This document shows, one piece after another, positions 25,149 to 35,830 of a stretch of DNA of 37,516 nucleotides. This DNA comes from Pseudomonadota bacterium (lineage in GTDB: Bacteria > Pseudomonadota > Gammaproteobacteria > Burkholderiales > Burkholderiaceae_C). Location of the stretch: assembly GCA_963205375.1 (NCBI GenBank), contig CAUJJV010000151.1, forward strand, positions 1 to 37,516, read 5' to 3'. The position numbers were made by a program, and so were the translations under genes. The notes under the pieces are model-generated. The model searched no databases. It was not told the DNA's origin and saw nothing but the letters and a program-made list of their open reading frames with translations. The number at the start of each line of letters is the position of its first letter. Position 1 is the first letter of the stretch.

Positions 25149-27005
25149 TCAAATCGTTGCTATGTTCTTGCCGGCCAGTGCATTGGCAATGCCGCGGTTC
25201 ATGCGCATGGCGGCAAAGGCTTCCGTAGCCTGTGCCAGTGCCTTGGATTGGCTCTCAATCAGCGCCGTGTCCTCGCTTGCCAGCACGCTACGCAGCCCTT
25301 GCATCGCAGCATCCATCGCCACGCGTTCTTCTGCCCCTAACAGGTCACCATCCACGTCGAGGGCACTCTGGGTTGCCAGCAGCAGACGGTCTGCATCCAC
25401 ACGTGCTTCGACCAGCGCGCGCGCGCGCATGTCGGACTCGGCGGTCGTAAAGCTTTCCGAAAGCATTTTGGCAATCTGGTCATCGCTCAGACCGTAGGAC
25501 GGCTTGACGTCAATGCGCGCTTCCACGCCACTGACCTGCTCTTTTGCCGACACGTTCAGCAAACCGTCCGCGTCCACGGTGAACGTGACCCGAATGCGCG
25601 CTGCGCCAGCTGCCATCGGAGGAATGCCACGCAGCTCAAAACGCGCCAGACTGCGGCAGTCTGCCACCAGATCGCGTTCGCCTTGCACCACATGGAGTGC
25701 GAGCGCAGTCTGCCCGTCCTTGTAGGTAGTGAAGTCCTGCGCCATCGCTGTAGGAATGGTCTGGTTACGCGGAACAATGCGCTCCACCAGCCCCCCCATG
25801 GTCTCAATGCCCAGAGACAGCGGGATCACGTCGAGCAGCAGCAAATCACCAGAGGGATTGTTTCCAGCCAGCTGATTCGCCTGAACTGCGGCCCCCAGTG
25901 CGACGACTTCATCGGGATTCAAATTGGTCAAGGGCGGCTGGCCAAAGAACTCAGCCACAGCCCGCTGCACCTGCGGCATCCGCGTGGAGCCACCAACCAT
26001 CACCACGCCTTTGACATCGTCTTTACCTAACGCGGCATCACGCAGAACTTTGCGAACAGCTTGCAGGGTGCGTGCGGTGAGCGCGGCAGTCGCCGCCTCG
26101 AACTGCTCCCGGTTGAGCGAGAGGTCAATGGAACCCGACGACAGATCCACTTCAGCAGTCACGATGTCTTCAGAAGACAAGGCTTCCTTGCACAACCGCG
26201 CCTGCGCCATCACCAACGCCTGGTCTTCGGGTGTTTGGGCCAGAACGTCCGACTCGGCCAGCAACCATTCTGCCAACGCACGATCGTAGTCATCACCGCC
26301 CAATGCGGAGTCGCCGCCCGTGGCCAACACCTCAAACACTCCGGCGGACAGGCGAAGAATGGAAATATCAAAAGTTCCGCCACCCAGGTCATAGATGGCG
26401 TAGACGCCTTCGGCCGCATTGTCCAGGCCATACGCGATCGCTGCTGCGGTCGGCTCATTGATCAACCGCAACACATTCAGACCAGCCAATTGCGCAGCGT
26501 CCTTGGTCGCCTGCCGCTGGGCATCATCAAAATAGGCGGGCACGGTGATCACCGCACCATAGATATCATCGTTAAAGGTATCTTCTGCCCGGAAGCGCAG
26601 CGTGGCGAGAATTTCGGCGCTGACTTCCACTGGGCTCTTGGTTCCCGCAATGGTGCGAATCTGCGCCATCCCCGGTGCATCAACCAATGCATAGGGCAGC
26701 TTTTCGGCATGGGCAATATCTGCGGCTCCGCGACCCATCAGGCGCTTGACCGAAGCGATCGTGTTGCCGGGGTCTGTTGTCTGATGCGCCAGGGCGTCAA
26801 AGCCAATCTCGCGGCGCTGTGCATCAATGTAGCGCACAACACTGGGAAGTAGCACCCGACCTTGGGTGTCTGGCAGGCACTCCGCACTGCCGTTGCGCAC
26901 AGCAGCCACCAGCGAATGGGTGGTTCCCAGGTCAATGCCGACTGCAATGCGGCGTTCGTGGGGGTTGGGCGACTGGCCCGGCTCAGAAATTTGTAAAAGC
27001 GCCAT
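25149..27005 (-). CDS. hscA: HscA, Hsp70-type Fe-S chaperone
   Basis: [29 protein letters not shown]; isc operon context. Confidence 0.96.
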   Translation of the reverse strand: MALLQISEPGQSPNPHERRIAVGIDLGTTHSLVAAVRNGSAECLPDTQGRVLLPSVVRYIDAQRREIGFDALAHQTTDPGNTIASVKRLMGRGAADIAHAEKLPYALVDAPGMAQIRTIAGTKSPVEVSAEILATLRFRAEDTFNDDIYGAVITVPAYFDDAQRQATKDAAQLAGLNVLRLINEPTAAAIAYGLDNAAEGVYAIYDLGGGTFDISILRLSAGVFEVLATGGDSALGGDDYDRALAEWLLAESDVLAQTPEDQALVMAQARLCKEALSSEDIVTAEVDLSSGSIDLSLNREQFEAATAALTARTLQAVRKVLRDAALGKDDVKGVVMVGGSTRMPQVQRAVAEFFGQPPLTNLNPDEVVALGAAVQANQLAGNNPSGDLLLLDVIPLSLGIETMGGLVERIVPRNQTIPTAMAQDFTTYKDGQTALALHVVQGERDLVADCRSLARFELRGIPPMAAGAARIRVTFTVDADGLLNVSAKEQVSGVEARIDVKPSYGLSDDQIAKMLSESFTTAESDMRARALVEARVDADRLLLATQSALDVDGDLLGAEERVAMDAAMQGLRSVLASEDTALIESQSKALAQATEAFAAMRMNRGIANALAGKNIATI

Positions 27006-27013
27006 GGTAATAA

Positions 27014-27529
27014 CTATTCAAATTGCTCAAAGCGCTGGTTCACGTCCTGGGTGAATTTTTCGATAAACATCAGGGCACGCACTGGCTCAACTGCCTGTGC
27101 ATACGCCTGCTGACCATCCAGCAAAGCCTCACATTGTTGCAGCAGTTGCAGCCGGGCAGCTTGCACCTCATCACTCAGCGCTTCCAGTGCGGCCGCAGAC
27201 GATGCGTCTTCCAGCGCTTCACGCCACTCCATCTGCTGCATCAGGAAGGATGCCGGCATGGCAGTATTGCTGTGCGCATTGATCGCCGCCCCATGCAGCT
27301 CACACAGGTAGGCTGCACGTCTTAGCGGGTCCTTCAAGCGCTGGTACGCCTCGTTGATACGCACCGACCATTGCGTGGCCACACGCTGCGAGGCCGCACC
27401 TTGCGCCGCAAATTTGTCGGGGTGCGCTTCACGTTGAAGTTCCTTCCAGCGTGCGTCCAAAACCATCCGGTCCTGCGCAAACTGTTGGGCCAGACCAAAC
27501 AACTCGAAATCGTCAGCCTGGAGATTCAC
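27014..27529 (-). CDS. hscB: HscB, J-domain co-chaperone
   Basis: [10 protein letters not shown]..., [10 protein letters not shown] (HPD) motif. Confidence 0.95.
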   Translation of the reverse strand: MNLQADDFELFGLAQQFAQDRMVLDARWKELQREAHPDKFAAQGAASQRVATQWSVRINEAYQRLKDPLRRAAYLCELHGAAINAHSNTAMPASFLMQQMEWREALEDASSAAALEALSDEVQAARLQLLQQCEALLDGQQAYAQAVEPVRALMFIEKFTQDVNQRFEQFE

Positions 27530-27849
27530 ACGCGGAACGATTCACCACAACCGCACTTGTCCCGCTCGTTGGGGTTATTGAAACGAAAGCCTTCGTTCAA
27601 TCCCTCGCGTACAAAGTCGAGTTGGGTACCATCGATGTAGGCCAGACTCTTGGGGTCTACCAGCACCTTCACACCGTGGCCCTCGAACACCACGTCTTCG
27701 GGCGAAAGTTCGTCCACGTATTCCAGCTGGTAGGCCAAGCCCGAGCAACCGGTGGTCTTGACCCCCAGACGAACGCCCACGCCCTTGCCACGCTTGGTCA
27801 AATACCGGGTGACGTGCCGCGCAGCGGCCTCGGTCAGAGTAACGGCCAT
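27526..27849 (-). CDS. iscA: IscA, A-type Fe-S carrier
   Basis: [13 protein letters not shown] ... CGCGESF conserved cysteines. Confidence 0.96.
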   Translation of the reverse strand: MAVTLTEAAARHVTRYLTKRGKGVGVRLGVKTTGCSGLAYQLEYVDELSPEDVVFEGHGVKVLVDPKSLAYIDGTQLDFVREGLNEGFRFNNPNERDKCGCGESFRV

Positions 27850-27850
27850 A

Positions 27851-28237
27851 TCAGTTCAGGTGTTTCTTCTTGTAGTCGTCTACAGCGGCTTTGATGGCGT
27901 CCTCTGCCAGGATAGAGCAGTGAATTTTCACGGGTGGCAAAGCCAGCTCTTCGGCGATCTGGCTGTTCTTCAGGGCGGCTGCTTCGTCCAGCGTCTTGCC
28001 CTTGACCCATTCAGTCACCAGTGAACTGGACGCAATAGCCGAGCCGCAGCCATAGGTTTTGAAACGTGCGTCTTCAATCACTCCCGTCTGGGGATTGACC
28101 TTGATCTGCAACTTCATGACATCGCCGCAGGCAGGTGCGCCCACCATGCCGGTGCCAACCGTGTCATCCCCTTTTTCAAAGCTGCCCACATTACGGGGGT
28201 TTTCGTAGTGATCAACGACTTTTTCGGAATATGCCAT
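27851..28237 (-). CDS. iscU: IscU scaffold protein
   Basis: [20 protein letters not shown]...[15 protein letters not shown]. Confidence 0.97.
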   Translation of the reverse strand: MAYSEKVVDHYENPRNVGSFEKGDDTVGTGMVGAPACGDVMKLQIKVNPQTGVIEDARFKTYGCGSAIASSSLVTEWVKGKTLDEAAALKNSQIAEELALPPVKIHCSILAEDAIKAAVDDYKKKHLN

Positions 28238-28259
28238 TTTGTTTTACCTCTTCAACTTG

Positions 28260-29480
28260 TCAGTGTGCTGCCCACTGGATGGTGCTGATATCGATACCAT
28301 CCTTGTACATGTCCCACAGGGGGCTGAGTTCGCGCAGTTTCGCAACGTTCTTCTTGATGGTGTCCACGGCGTAATCAATGTCCGCTTCGGTCGTCCAGCG
28401 GCCGATGGTCATGCGCAGGCTGCTGTGGGCGAGCTCATCGCTGCGGCCCAAAGCGCGCAACACGTAGCTGGGCTCCAGAGATGCCGAGGTACAGGCCGAG
28501 CCACTGCTCACAGCCAGGCCCTTGATACCCATGATCAGGGACTCGCCTTCCACATAGTTGAAACTCATGTTCAAGTTGTGGGGTACGCGCTTGTCCACAT
28601 GGCCGTTGATAAACACCTGCTCAATGTCTTTGAGACCCGCCAGCATGCGGTCGTGCAGCGCCTGGATTCGGACGTTTTCTACCGCCATTTCTTCTTTGGC
28701 AATACGGTACGCCTCGCCCATGCCCACGATCTGGTGGGTAGGCAGCGTACCGCTACGCATACCGCGCTCATGACCGCCGCCATGCATCTGGGCTTCCAGG
28801 CGAATACGGGGCTTGCGACGCACAAACAGCGCGCCAATGCCTTTGGGGCCGTAGGTCTTGTGGGCGGTCAGGCTCATCAGGTCCACTGGCAGCTGGGACA
28901 GATCAAACGGCACGCGGCCGGTGGCCTGGGCTGCATCCACATGGAAGATCACGCCTTTTTCACGGCAGATCGCACCAATGGCGGCAATGTCCTGAATCAC
29001 GCCAATTTCATTGTTCACGAACATGACGCTGGCCAGAATGGTATCGGGACGAATGGCAGCCTTGAGGGACTCCAGATTCAGAAGACCATCTTCCTGCACG
29101 TCGAGGTAGGTCACCTCAAAGCCCTGGCGTTCCAGTTCACGGCAGGTGTCGAGCACGGCCTTGTGCTCGGTCTTGACGGTGATGATGTGTTTGCCCTTGG
29201 ACTGGTAAAAGTGGGCTGCGCCCTTGAGAGCCAGGTTGTTGGATTCCGTTGCACCGGAAGTCCAGACGATCTCACGTGGGTCGGCACCAATCAAGGCAGC
29301 CACCTGCTCACGGGCCTTCTCTACCGCAGCTTCTGCCTCCCAGCCCCAGGCGTGGCTACGGGAAGCGGGATTACCAAAATGGGTGCGCAACCAGGGCACC
29401 ATCGCGTCGACCACCCGTTCGTCGCACGGGTTGGTGGCGCTGTAGTCCATGTAAATGGGAAAGTGGGGGGTCGAATCCAT
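28260..29480 (-). CDS. iscS: IscS cysteine desulfurase
   Basis: [56 protein letters not shown]. Confidence 0.97.
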   Translation of the reverse strand: MDSTPHFPIYMDYSATNPCDERVVDAMVPWLRTHFGNPASRSHAWGWEAEAAVEKAREQVAALIGADPREIVWTSGATESNNLALKGAAHFYQSKGKHIITVKTEHKAVLDTCRELERQGFEVTYLDVQEDGLLNLESLKAAIRPDTILASVMFVNNEIGVIQDIAAIGAICREKGVIFHVDAAQATGRVPFDLSQLPVDLMSLTAHKTYGPKGIGALFVRRKPRIRLEAQMHGGGHERGMRSGTLPTHQIVGMGEAYRIAKEEMAVENVRIQALHDRMLAGLKDIEQVFINGHVDKRVPHNLNMSFNYVEGESLIMGIKGLAVSSGSACTSASLEPSYVLRALGRSDELAHSSLRMTIGRWTTEADIDYAVDTIKKNVAKLRELSPLWDMYKDGIDISTIQWAAH

Positions 29481-29493
29481 GGTTTGATCTATC

Positions 29494-30030
29494 TCAGGAT
29501 TTGGAAAAAGCATTGCCCAGGGCAAAAACGGAATTGGGTGCATTGATACGCACAGGCTTCACCATCGGCATGGCCTGAATGGCACGCTTGACACTGGGTT
29601 TGTCCTCCACATGGACGCCCTTGGCCAATTGCTCATCCACCAGCTTTTGCAGTGAAACAGATTCTAAAAACTCCACCATGCGGGTGTTCAAAGACGCCCA
29701 CAGATCGTGGGTCATGCATCGGTTACCTTCGCCCAGGCAGTTTTCCTTGCCACCACACTGGGTGGCATCAATGGGTTCGTCCACCGACACAATGATGTCC
29801 GCCACGGTGATGTCAGCGGCCTTGCGCGCCAGGGTATAGCCGCCACCGGGGCCACGGGTGGATTCCACCAGTTCATTGCGGCGCAGCTTGCCGAACAGCT
29901 GTTCCAGATAGGACAGCGAAATTTGTTGACGCTGGCTGATGGCCGCGAGCGTAACGGGACCGCTGCTCTGGCGCAGACCCAGATCAATCATCGCTGTGAC
30001 CGCAAAGCGGCCTTTGGTAGTGAGACGCAT
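29494..30030 (-). CDS. iscR: IscR, Rrf2-family Fe-S regulator
   Basis: [17 protein letters not shown]; Cys cluster C-x5-C-x5-C-type region [21 protein letters not shown]. Confidence 0.97.
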   Translation of the reverse strand: MRLTTKGRFAVTAMIDLGLRQSSGPVTLAAISQRQQISLSYLEQLFGKLRRNELVESTRGPGGGYTLARKAADITVADIIVSVDEPIDATQCGGKENCLGEGNRCMTHDLWASLNTRMVEFLESVSLQKLVDEQLAKGVHVEDKPSVKRAIQAMPMVKPVRINAPNSVFALGNAFSKS

Positions 30031-30051
30031 CGCATGCTCCTTCCGGCGTAT

Positions 30052-30076
30052 TTGGTTGACTAATGGAGTCAAGTAT
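30052..30076 (-). promoter_or_regulatory. IscR type-1 binding site
   Basis: ATACTTGACTCCATTAGTCAACCAA closely fits remembered consensus ATASYYGACTRWWWYAGTCRRSTAT; 22 bp upstream of iscR. Confidence 0.75.
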
Positions 30077-30131
30077 AACAATAAACCAAGTATTTCGCTC
30101 GGATACCTAGACTGATCGGTCGAATACCCGA

Positions 30132-32261
30132 CTATTTGGAGGGAGATGCAAGAACCGCAAGGTTGTCCGAGCCGGAGGCACCGAATGCCTGCTCTTTCAA
30201 AATGGTCAATTGGTCCCGCACCCGCGCCGCCTTTTCGAATTCGAGATTGCGGGCGTGCTCCATCATCAGCTTCTCCAGGCGCTTGATTTCACGGGAAATA
30301 TCTTTCTCGCTCATGTCCTCCACCTGCGCACGCTGCTGGGCATCGCGTTCCAGACGCTCGGCTTCCTTGCCCGCCTTCTCGCTGTAGACACCGTCGATCA
30401 GGTCGCGCACCTTCTTGACGATGGCCTTGGGCGTAATACCCTGCTCGAGGTTGTGGGCAATCTGTTTCTTGCGACGGCGCTCGGTTTCGCTGATCGCCCG
30501 CGCCATGGAGTCGGTGACTTTGTCGGCATACAGAATGGCTTTGCCTTCCAGATTGCGCGCCGCCCGGCCAATCGTCTGGATCAGTGAACGCTCAGAACGC
30601 AGGAAGCCTTCCTTGTCTGCATCCAGAATCGCAACCAGCGACACCTCGGGAATGTCCAGCCCCTCGCGCAGCAGGTTGATACCCACCAGCACATCAAAGG
30701 TACCCAGGCGCAGGTCGCGCAAAATCTCCACGCGCTCCACGGTGTCCACGTCGCTGTGCAAATAACGCACCTTGACGCCGTTGTCCGTCAGATAGTCGGT
30801 CAGTTGCTCAGCCATGCGCTTGGTCAGCGTGGTGATCAGCACCCGTTCGTTCTTCTCGACCCGGATACGGATTTCCTGCAGCACGTCGTCCACCTGGTGG
30901 GTGGCGGGACGCACTTCCACTTCGGGGTCGATCAGGCCAGTAGGGCGCACCACCTGCTCCACCACCTTGCTCGAATGGTCTTTTTCCCACTGGGCAGGTG
31001 TGGCCGACACCATGACCACCTGGCGCATGCGCTGCTCAAACTCGTCAAACTTCAGCGGCCGGTTGTCCAGCGCGCTGGGCAGCCGGAAGCCGTACTCCAC
31101 CAGCGTCGTCTTGCGGGACCGGTCACCCAGATACATGGCTCCAAACTGGCCGATGGTGACGTGGCTTTCGTCGATAAACATCAGCGAATCGCGCGGCAAG
31201 TAGTCGACCAGCGTGGATGGCGGATCACCCGGCGCGCTGCCAGCCAGATGGCGCGAGTAATTTTCAATACCTTTGCAGTGCCCCACTTCGCTGAGCATTT
31301 CCAGATCAAACCGGGTGCGCTGCTCCAATCGCTGGGCTTCGACCAGCTTGCCCTGGCTGACGAACTCTTTCAGACGATCGGCCAGTTCCAGCTTGATGGT
31401 TTCCACCGCCTGCAACACCTGTTCACGCGGGGTGACATAGTGGCTGCTGGGGTAGACCGTAAAACGCGGAATTTTCTGGCGAATGCGCCCGGTGAGCGGA
31501 TCAAACAGCTGCAGACTCTCAATCTCGTCGTCGAACAGCTCCAGCCGAAGCGCCATTTCGGAATGTTCAGCGGGGAAGATGTCGATGGTGTCACCGCGCA
31601 CGCGAAAGGTGCCGCGGGAAAAATCCATGTCGTTGCGCTGGTACTGCATGCGCACCAGTTGCGCAATGGCATCACGCTGGCCCAGTTTGTCGCCCGCGCG
31701 CAGTGTCATGATCATCTTGTGATACGCCTCGGGCTGGCCGATACCATAGATGGCGGAGACGGTGGCCACAATCACCACATCGCGCCGCTCCAGGATGCTC
31801 TTGGTACACGAGAGCCGCATCTGCTCAATGTGCTCGTTGATGGCGCTGTCTTTCTCGATAAACAGATCGCGCTGCGGCACATAGGCCTCTGGCTGGTAGT
31901 AGTCGTAGTAGCTGACGAAATATTCCACTGCATTCTTGGGGAAGAACTCGCGGAATTCGCTGTACAGCTGCGCCGCCAGCGTCTTGTTGTGGCAAAACAC
32001 AATGGCTGGCCGACCCAGCCGCGCAATCACGTTGGCCATGGTGAAGGTCTTTCCAGAGCCAGTCACGCCCAGCAGGGTCTGGAATACCTCACCGTCTTCC
32101 ACGCCTTCGACCAGCTGGTTGATGGCCTCGGGCTGGTCCCCGGCAGGCGGGTACGGCTGGTACAACTCAAACGGTGAGCCCGGAAAACGCACAAACGTGC
32201 CCGTGCGAACCGTCTCAACGTCATCGGATACGGCTACAGCCAGGGGTGCGGGTACGGACAT
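30132..32261 (-). CDS. uvrB: UvrB, excinuclease ABC subunit B
   Basis: 709 aa; [57 protein letters not shown]. Confidence 0.98.
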   Translation of the reverse strand: MSVPAPLAVAVSDDVETVRTGTFVRFPGSPFELYQPYPPAGDQPEAINQLVEGVEDGEVFQTLLGVTGSGKTFTMANVIARLGRPAIVFCHNKTLAAQLYSEFREFFPKNAVEYFVSYYDYYQPEAYVPQRDLFIEKDSAINEHIEQMRLSCTKSILERRDVVIVATVSAIYGIGQPEAYHKMIMTLRAGDKLGQRDAIAQLVRMQYQRNDMDFSRGTFRVRGDTIDIFPAEHSEMALRLELFDDEIESLQLFDPLTGRIRQKIPRFTVYPSSHYVTPREQVLQAVETIKLELADRLKEFVSQGKLVEAQRLEQRTRFDLEMLSEVGHCKGIENYSRHLAGSAPGDPPSTLVDYLPRDSLMFIDESHVTIGQFGAMYLGDRSRKTTLVEYGFRLPSALDNRPLKFDEFEQRMRQVVMVSATPAQWEKDHSSKVVEQVVRPTGLIDPEVEVRPATHQVDDVLQEIRIRVEKNERVLITTLTKRMAEQLTDYLTDNGVKVRYLHSDVDTVERVEILRDLRLGTFDVLVGINLLREGLDIPEVSLVAILDADKEGFLRSERSLIQTIGRAARNLEGKAILYADKVTDSMARAISETERRRKKQIAHNLEQGITPKAIVKKVRDLIDGVYSEKAGKEAERLERDAQQRAQVEDMSEKDISREIKRLEKLMMEHARNLEFEKAARVRDQLTILKEQAFGASGSDNLAVLASPSK

Positions 32262-32336
32262 GGTGGTGATCTCGGGCTCAGGCGAAAGGCCAAACCCATG
32301 ACTGTAGACTAGGTTGACATTTCAGGTCCAGACACG

Positions 32337-33383
32337 ATGCAACTTCCTTTTTCCCTGGGTACCACGCTGCCCATCATTCAAGCCCCCATGGCCGGCGTGC
32401 AGGGCAGCGCCCTGGCAGCGGCCGTCTGCAACGCCGGGGGCCTGGGTTCCCTGCCCTGCGCCATGCTGAGCCCCCAGCAGTTACGGGACGAACTGACGCA
32501 ACTGCGCCAGCTGACCGACATGCCCTTCAACGTCAATTTCTTCTGCCACACGCCCCCCGCGCCCGATGCGGCCCGAGAGACGCGCTGGCGCAGTGCTTTG
32601 GCGCCCTATTACGCCGAGTACGGCATCGACCCATCCTCGATCGCCGCCGGACCAGGCCGCAACCCGTTTAACGAAGAGACTGCCGCACTGGTCGAAGCGT
32701 TTCGTCCCGCTGTGGTCAGCTTCCACTTTGGGCTGCCCCACACGGACCTGTTGCAGCGGGTCAAAGCCTGGGGCGCCAAGGTGCTGTCCTCCGCCACCAC
32801 CGTGGAAGAAGCCCTCTGGCTACAGGAGCACGGTGCCGATGCCATCATCGCGCAGGGACTGGAAGCCGGTGGCCACCGGGGCATGTTTCTCAGTGACAAC
32901 ATCACCACACAGGTCGGGACCTTTGCCTTGTTACCCCAGATCGTGCAGGCGGTGAACCTGCCCGTCATCGCGGCCGGCGGCATTGCCGATGCCCGGGGCG
33001 TGGCAGCCGCCATGGTGCTGGGCGCCAGCGCCGTCCAGGTGGGCACCGCCTACATGCTGTGCCCGGAGGCCACGACCAGCGCCCTGCACCGGGCTGCCCT
33101 GCAAAGCCCCGCGGCACGGCATACGGCGCTGACCAACCTGTTTACCGGCCGCCCGGCGCGCGGCATCGTCAACCGGGTGATTCGCGAACTCGGCCCGCTG
33201 AGCGCAGCCACACCGCAGTTTCCGCTGGCCACCACCGCCATGGCGCCCCTGCGGGCCAAGGCTGAAGCCGCAGGCCGTAGCGATTTCTCGCCGCTCTGGA
33301 GCGGCCAGAACGCCAGTGGCTGCAAAAGTATTCCCGCCGCCGAGCTGACACACCAACTGGCGGCCTTGCTGCCACACCGGTAA
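32337..33383 (+). CDS. Nitronate monooxygenase (2-nitropropane dioxygenase)-like
   Basis: PIIQAPMAGVQGSALAAAVCNAGGLGSL, AQGLEAGGHRGMF, VIAAGGIADARGVAAAMVLGASAVQVGTAY. Confidence 0.9.
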   Translation: MQLPFSLGTTLPIIQAPMAGVQGSALAAAVCNAGGLGSLPCAMLSPQQLRDELTQLRQLTDMPFNVNFFCHTPPAPDAARETRWRSALAPYYAEYGIDPSSIAAGPGRNPFNEETAALVEAFRPAVVSFHFGLPHTDLLQRVKAWGAKVLSSATTVEEALWLQEHGADAIIAQGLEAGGHRGMFLSDNITTQVGTFALLPQIVQAVNLPVIAAGGIADARGVAAAMVLGASAVQVGTAYMLCPEATTSALHRAALQSPAARHTALTNLFTGRPARGIVNRVIRELGPLSAATPQFPLATTAMAPLRAKAEAAGRSDFSPLWSGQNASGCKSIPAAELTHQLAALLPHR

Positions 33384-33422
33384 AATACCGGGTTTCCCCC
33401 AACCCCCACACAGGATCCGTCC

Positions 33423-34631
33423 ATGTCTCTCTTTTCCGCCGTCGAAATGGCTCCCCGCGACCCCATCCTGGGTCTGAACGAACAATTCAACGCTGACACC
33501 AACCCCAACAAGGTGAACCTGGGCGTTGGCGTGTATTTCGACGACAACGGCAAGCTGCCCCTGCTGCAATGCGTGCAAGCTGCTGAAAAGACCATGATGG
33601 ACAAACCCACCGCGCGCGGCTACCTGCCCATCGACGGCATCGTGGCCTACGACAACGCTGTCAAAGCCCTGGTCTTTGGTGCGGACAGCGAGCCCGTCAC
33701 CTCCGGCCGCGTAGCCACGGTGCAGGCCATCGGCGGCACCGGTGGTCTGAAGATCGGTGCCGACTTCCTGAAGAAAGTCAGCCCCAACGCCAAAGTACTG
33801 ATTTCCGACCCCAGCTGGGAGAACCACCGCGCGCTGTTCACCAATGCCGGTTTCGAAGTGGGCACCTATGCGTACTTCGACGCGACAGCCAACGGTGGCA
33901 AGGGCGGTGTGAACTTTGAAGGCATGCTGGCCAGCCTGAACGCTGCCGCTGCCGGCACCATCGTCGTGCTGCACGCCTGCTGCCACAACCCCACCGGCTA
34001 TGACATCACGCCCGCACAATGGGACCAGGTGATTGCGGTGGTCAAGGCCAAGAACCTGACCCCCTTCCTGGACATGGCCTACCAGGGCTTTGGCTACGGC
34101 ATTGCTGAAGATGGCGCCGTGATCCAGAAGTTTGTGGCCTCCGGCCTGAACTTCTTTGTCTCCACCTCCTTCTCCAAGAGCTTCAGCCTGTACGGCGAGC
34201 GCGTGGGCGGCCTGTCGGTGCTGTGCCAGGACAAGGAAGAAGCCAGCCGCGTGCTGAGCCAGTTGAAGATCGTTATCCGCACCAACTACTCCAACCCTCC
34301 CACCCATGGTGGTGCCGTGGTGGCTGCGGTGCTGAACAACCCCGAGCTGCGCGCGCTGTGGGAAAAAGAGCTGGGCGAAATGCGCGTGCGCATCAAGGCC
34401 ATGCGCCAGAAGCTGGTGGATGGATTGAAGGCTGCCGGCGTAAAGCAGGACATGTCCTTCATCACCACCCAGATCGGCATGTTCAGCTACTCCGGTCTCT
34501 CCAAGGACCAGATGGTGCGTCTGCGCTCCGAATTCGGCGTCTATGGCACCGACACCGGCCGCATGTGCGTGGCCGCGCTCAACAGCAAGAACATTGAGTA
34601 CGTCTGCCAGGCCATTGCCAAGGTAATGTAA
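33423..34631 (+). CDS. tyrB: Aromatic amino acid / aspartate aminotransferase
   Basis: NLGVGVYFDDNGKLPLLQCV, HACCHNPTGYD, STSFSKSFSLYGERVGGLSV (PLP lysine). Confidence 0.9.
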   Translation: MSLFSAVEMAPRDPILGLNEQFNADTNPNKVNLGVGVYFDDNGKLPLLQCVQAAEKTMMDKPTARGYLPIDGIVAYDNAVKALVFGADSEPVTSGRVATVQAIGGTGGLKIGADFLKKVSPNAKVLISDPSWENHRALFTNAGFEVGTYAYFDATANGGKGGVNFEGMLASLNAAAAGTIVVLHACCHNPTGYDITPAQWDQVIAVVKAKNLTPFLDMAYQGFGYGIAEDGAVIQKFVASGLNFFVSTSFSKSFSLYGERVGGLSVLCQDKEEASRVLSQLKIVIRTNYSNPPTHGGAVVAAVLNNPELRALWEKELGEMRVRIKAMRQKLVDGLKAAGVKQDMSFITTQIGMFSYSGLSKDQMVRLRSEFGVYGTDTGRMCVAALNSKNIEYVCQAIAKVM

Positions 34632-34632
34632 G

Positions 34633-34655
34633 CAAAAACGGGGGTTAGCCCCCGT
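34633..34655 (-). terminator. Intrinsic terminator for the minus-strand gene
   Basis: - strand ACGGGGG-CTAA-CCCCCGT followed by TTTT. Confidence 0.75.
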
Positions 34656-34693
34656 CCATATTGCGTAAGCAGCTATCAAATAGATAGCATTTT

Positions 34694-34726
34694 CGGGCCG
34701 GGAAACTACATCAGTTTCTCGGCCCG
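34694..34726. repeat. 14-bp stem-loop overlapping 3' end of ORF 34706-35788
   Basis: CGGGCCGGGAAACT-acatc-AGTTTCTCGGCCCG (one G-T wobble). Confidence 0.8.
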
Positions 34727-35788
34727 CAGTGTTTCCACCAATGCCTTGGCTTGCGGGCGCGGATTGCGCAGCAGGTAGAACACCATCGCGTAGCGCGAAG
34801 AAAACACCTGTGCATCGCCGGAACGCAGGGCCGCGCCAAAGGCCTCGGCAAATTCCCAGCGCCCCCAGTTGGCCAGGTCCGACGCCACAAAACCCGCCCG
34901 TTGCGGGTTGCGCGCAATGTAGCGGGCGTAGGCGGCAACCACCTGCTCTTTAGAAACCACGGCACCGTCCGTGCCATGCACACTAAGTGCCAGCAAGGCG
35001 GCTTGCACATCGGCATCACTGGTCTGGCGGGCCGCCAGGTAATACCGCTCCACCCACGCCAATCCGGCGTCGCGGCGCAAGGCCACAACGGCGGCCAGCA
35101 TGGCGGACAGTTCCGGTCCATGGGTGGCACGGCGCCCCTGCTCCAGTTGTTGCGCCAGTGACATGGCATCACCGTCTGTTCCCGTCAACCCCAGCAGCAG
35201 GTAGTACAGCGGAAACCGCGCGGACCGCGCATCATCCCTCACCCACTGCGCCACACGCTTTCCATCGATCCTGGAGGCAAGTGCCCGCAATACGGCGTAG
35301 GGCTGCACCGCAATTTCATCGTAGGCAAACTGGGCTACCAGGGGGTAACGGTCCTCCAGATCATCCACCGACCGTTCAGCCCGCGCCTGAGAGCCTTCTG
35401 CAGTGGGTACAGCGGGCTGCAATGCAGCAACACGGCGTAGCCAGGGCAATCTGGCCAGCGGCAGATAACCCAAGGCCTGCCATGAAGAACCGCCGGATGG
35501 CATCACCAGCAACACCGAATCATCGGGATGCACCGGAGCCGGAGCAGGCAGACCAGGCGCCCAGTCCGCGCCAACCGGTGTACCAACCGTCACGCTGGCG
35601 CGGACAACGGCCTGCACCCTGGCCTGGCCTCGGCCCGTCCATTGCGCCATCACAATATGGTCCGCTGCAGCCAGTTGGCGTACCAGCGTATTTTGCCCAT
35701 CGGCGGGTGCACAAATCGTGCAGGCACTGGACCCGCCGGCCCAGAGCACGGCGAACAGCAAAACCACGGTGCGTTGGAATGAAAGCAT
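34706..35788 (-). CDS. Hypothetical secreted protein
   Basis: 360 aa ORF with signal peptide, CTICAP motif and Ala/Leu-rich helical C-terminal repeats. Confidence 0.75.
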   Translation of the reverse strand: MLSFQRTVVLLFAVLWAGGSSACTICAPADGQNTLVRQLAAADHIVMAQWTGRGQARVQAVVRASVTVGTPVGADWAPGLPAPAPVHPDDSVLLVMPSGGSSWQALGYLPLARLPWLRRVAALQPAVPTAEGSQARAERSVDDLEDRYPLVAQFAYDEIAVQPYAVLRALASRIDGKRVAQWVRDDARSARFPLYYLLLGLTGTDGDAMSLAQQLEQGRRATHGPELSAMLAAVVALRRDAGLAWVERYYLAARQTSDADVQAALLALSVHGTDGAVVSKEQVVAAYARYIARNPQRAGFVASDLANWGRWEFAEAFGAALRSGDAQVFSSRYAMVFYLLRNPRPQAKALVETLRAEKLM

Positions 35789-35830
35789 GCCGCAGCATAA
35801 TCCAGCGTAGAACAGACAGGAGACGACACA

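Noticed and set aside
28239-29546. 435-aa plus-strand ORF opposite iscS
   Set aside because: iscS motifs are unambiguous; shadow ORF.
30095-30126. Possible second IscR-like dyad (CGACCGATCAGTC...) near the uvrB end
   Set aside because: Spacing between half-sites is 4 rather than 5 nt and flanks fit poorly.
30756-32177. 473-aa plus-strand ORF opposite uvrB
   Set aside because: uvrB is certain on the minus strand; the antisense translation has no recognisable domain.
32931-34679. 582-aa minus-strand ORF spanning the nitronate monooxygenase-like and aminotransferase genes
   Set aside because: Spans two well-supported opposite-strand genes and their intergenic gap; Gly/His/Gln-rich composition typical of antisense translation.
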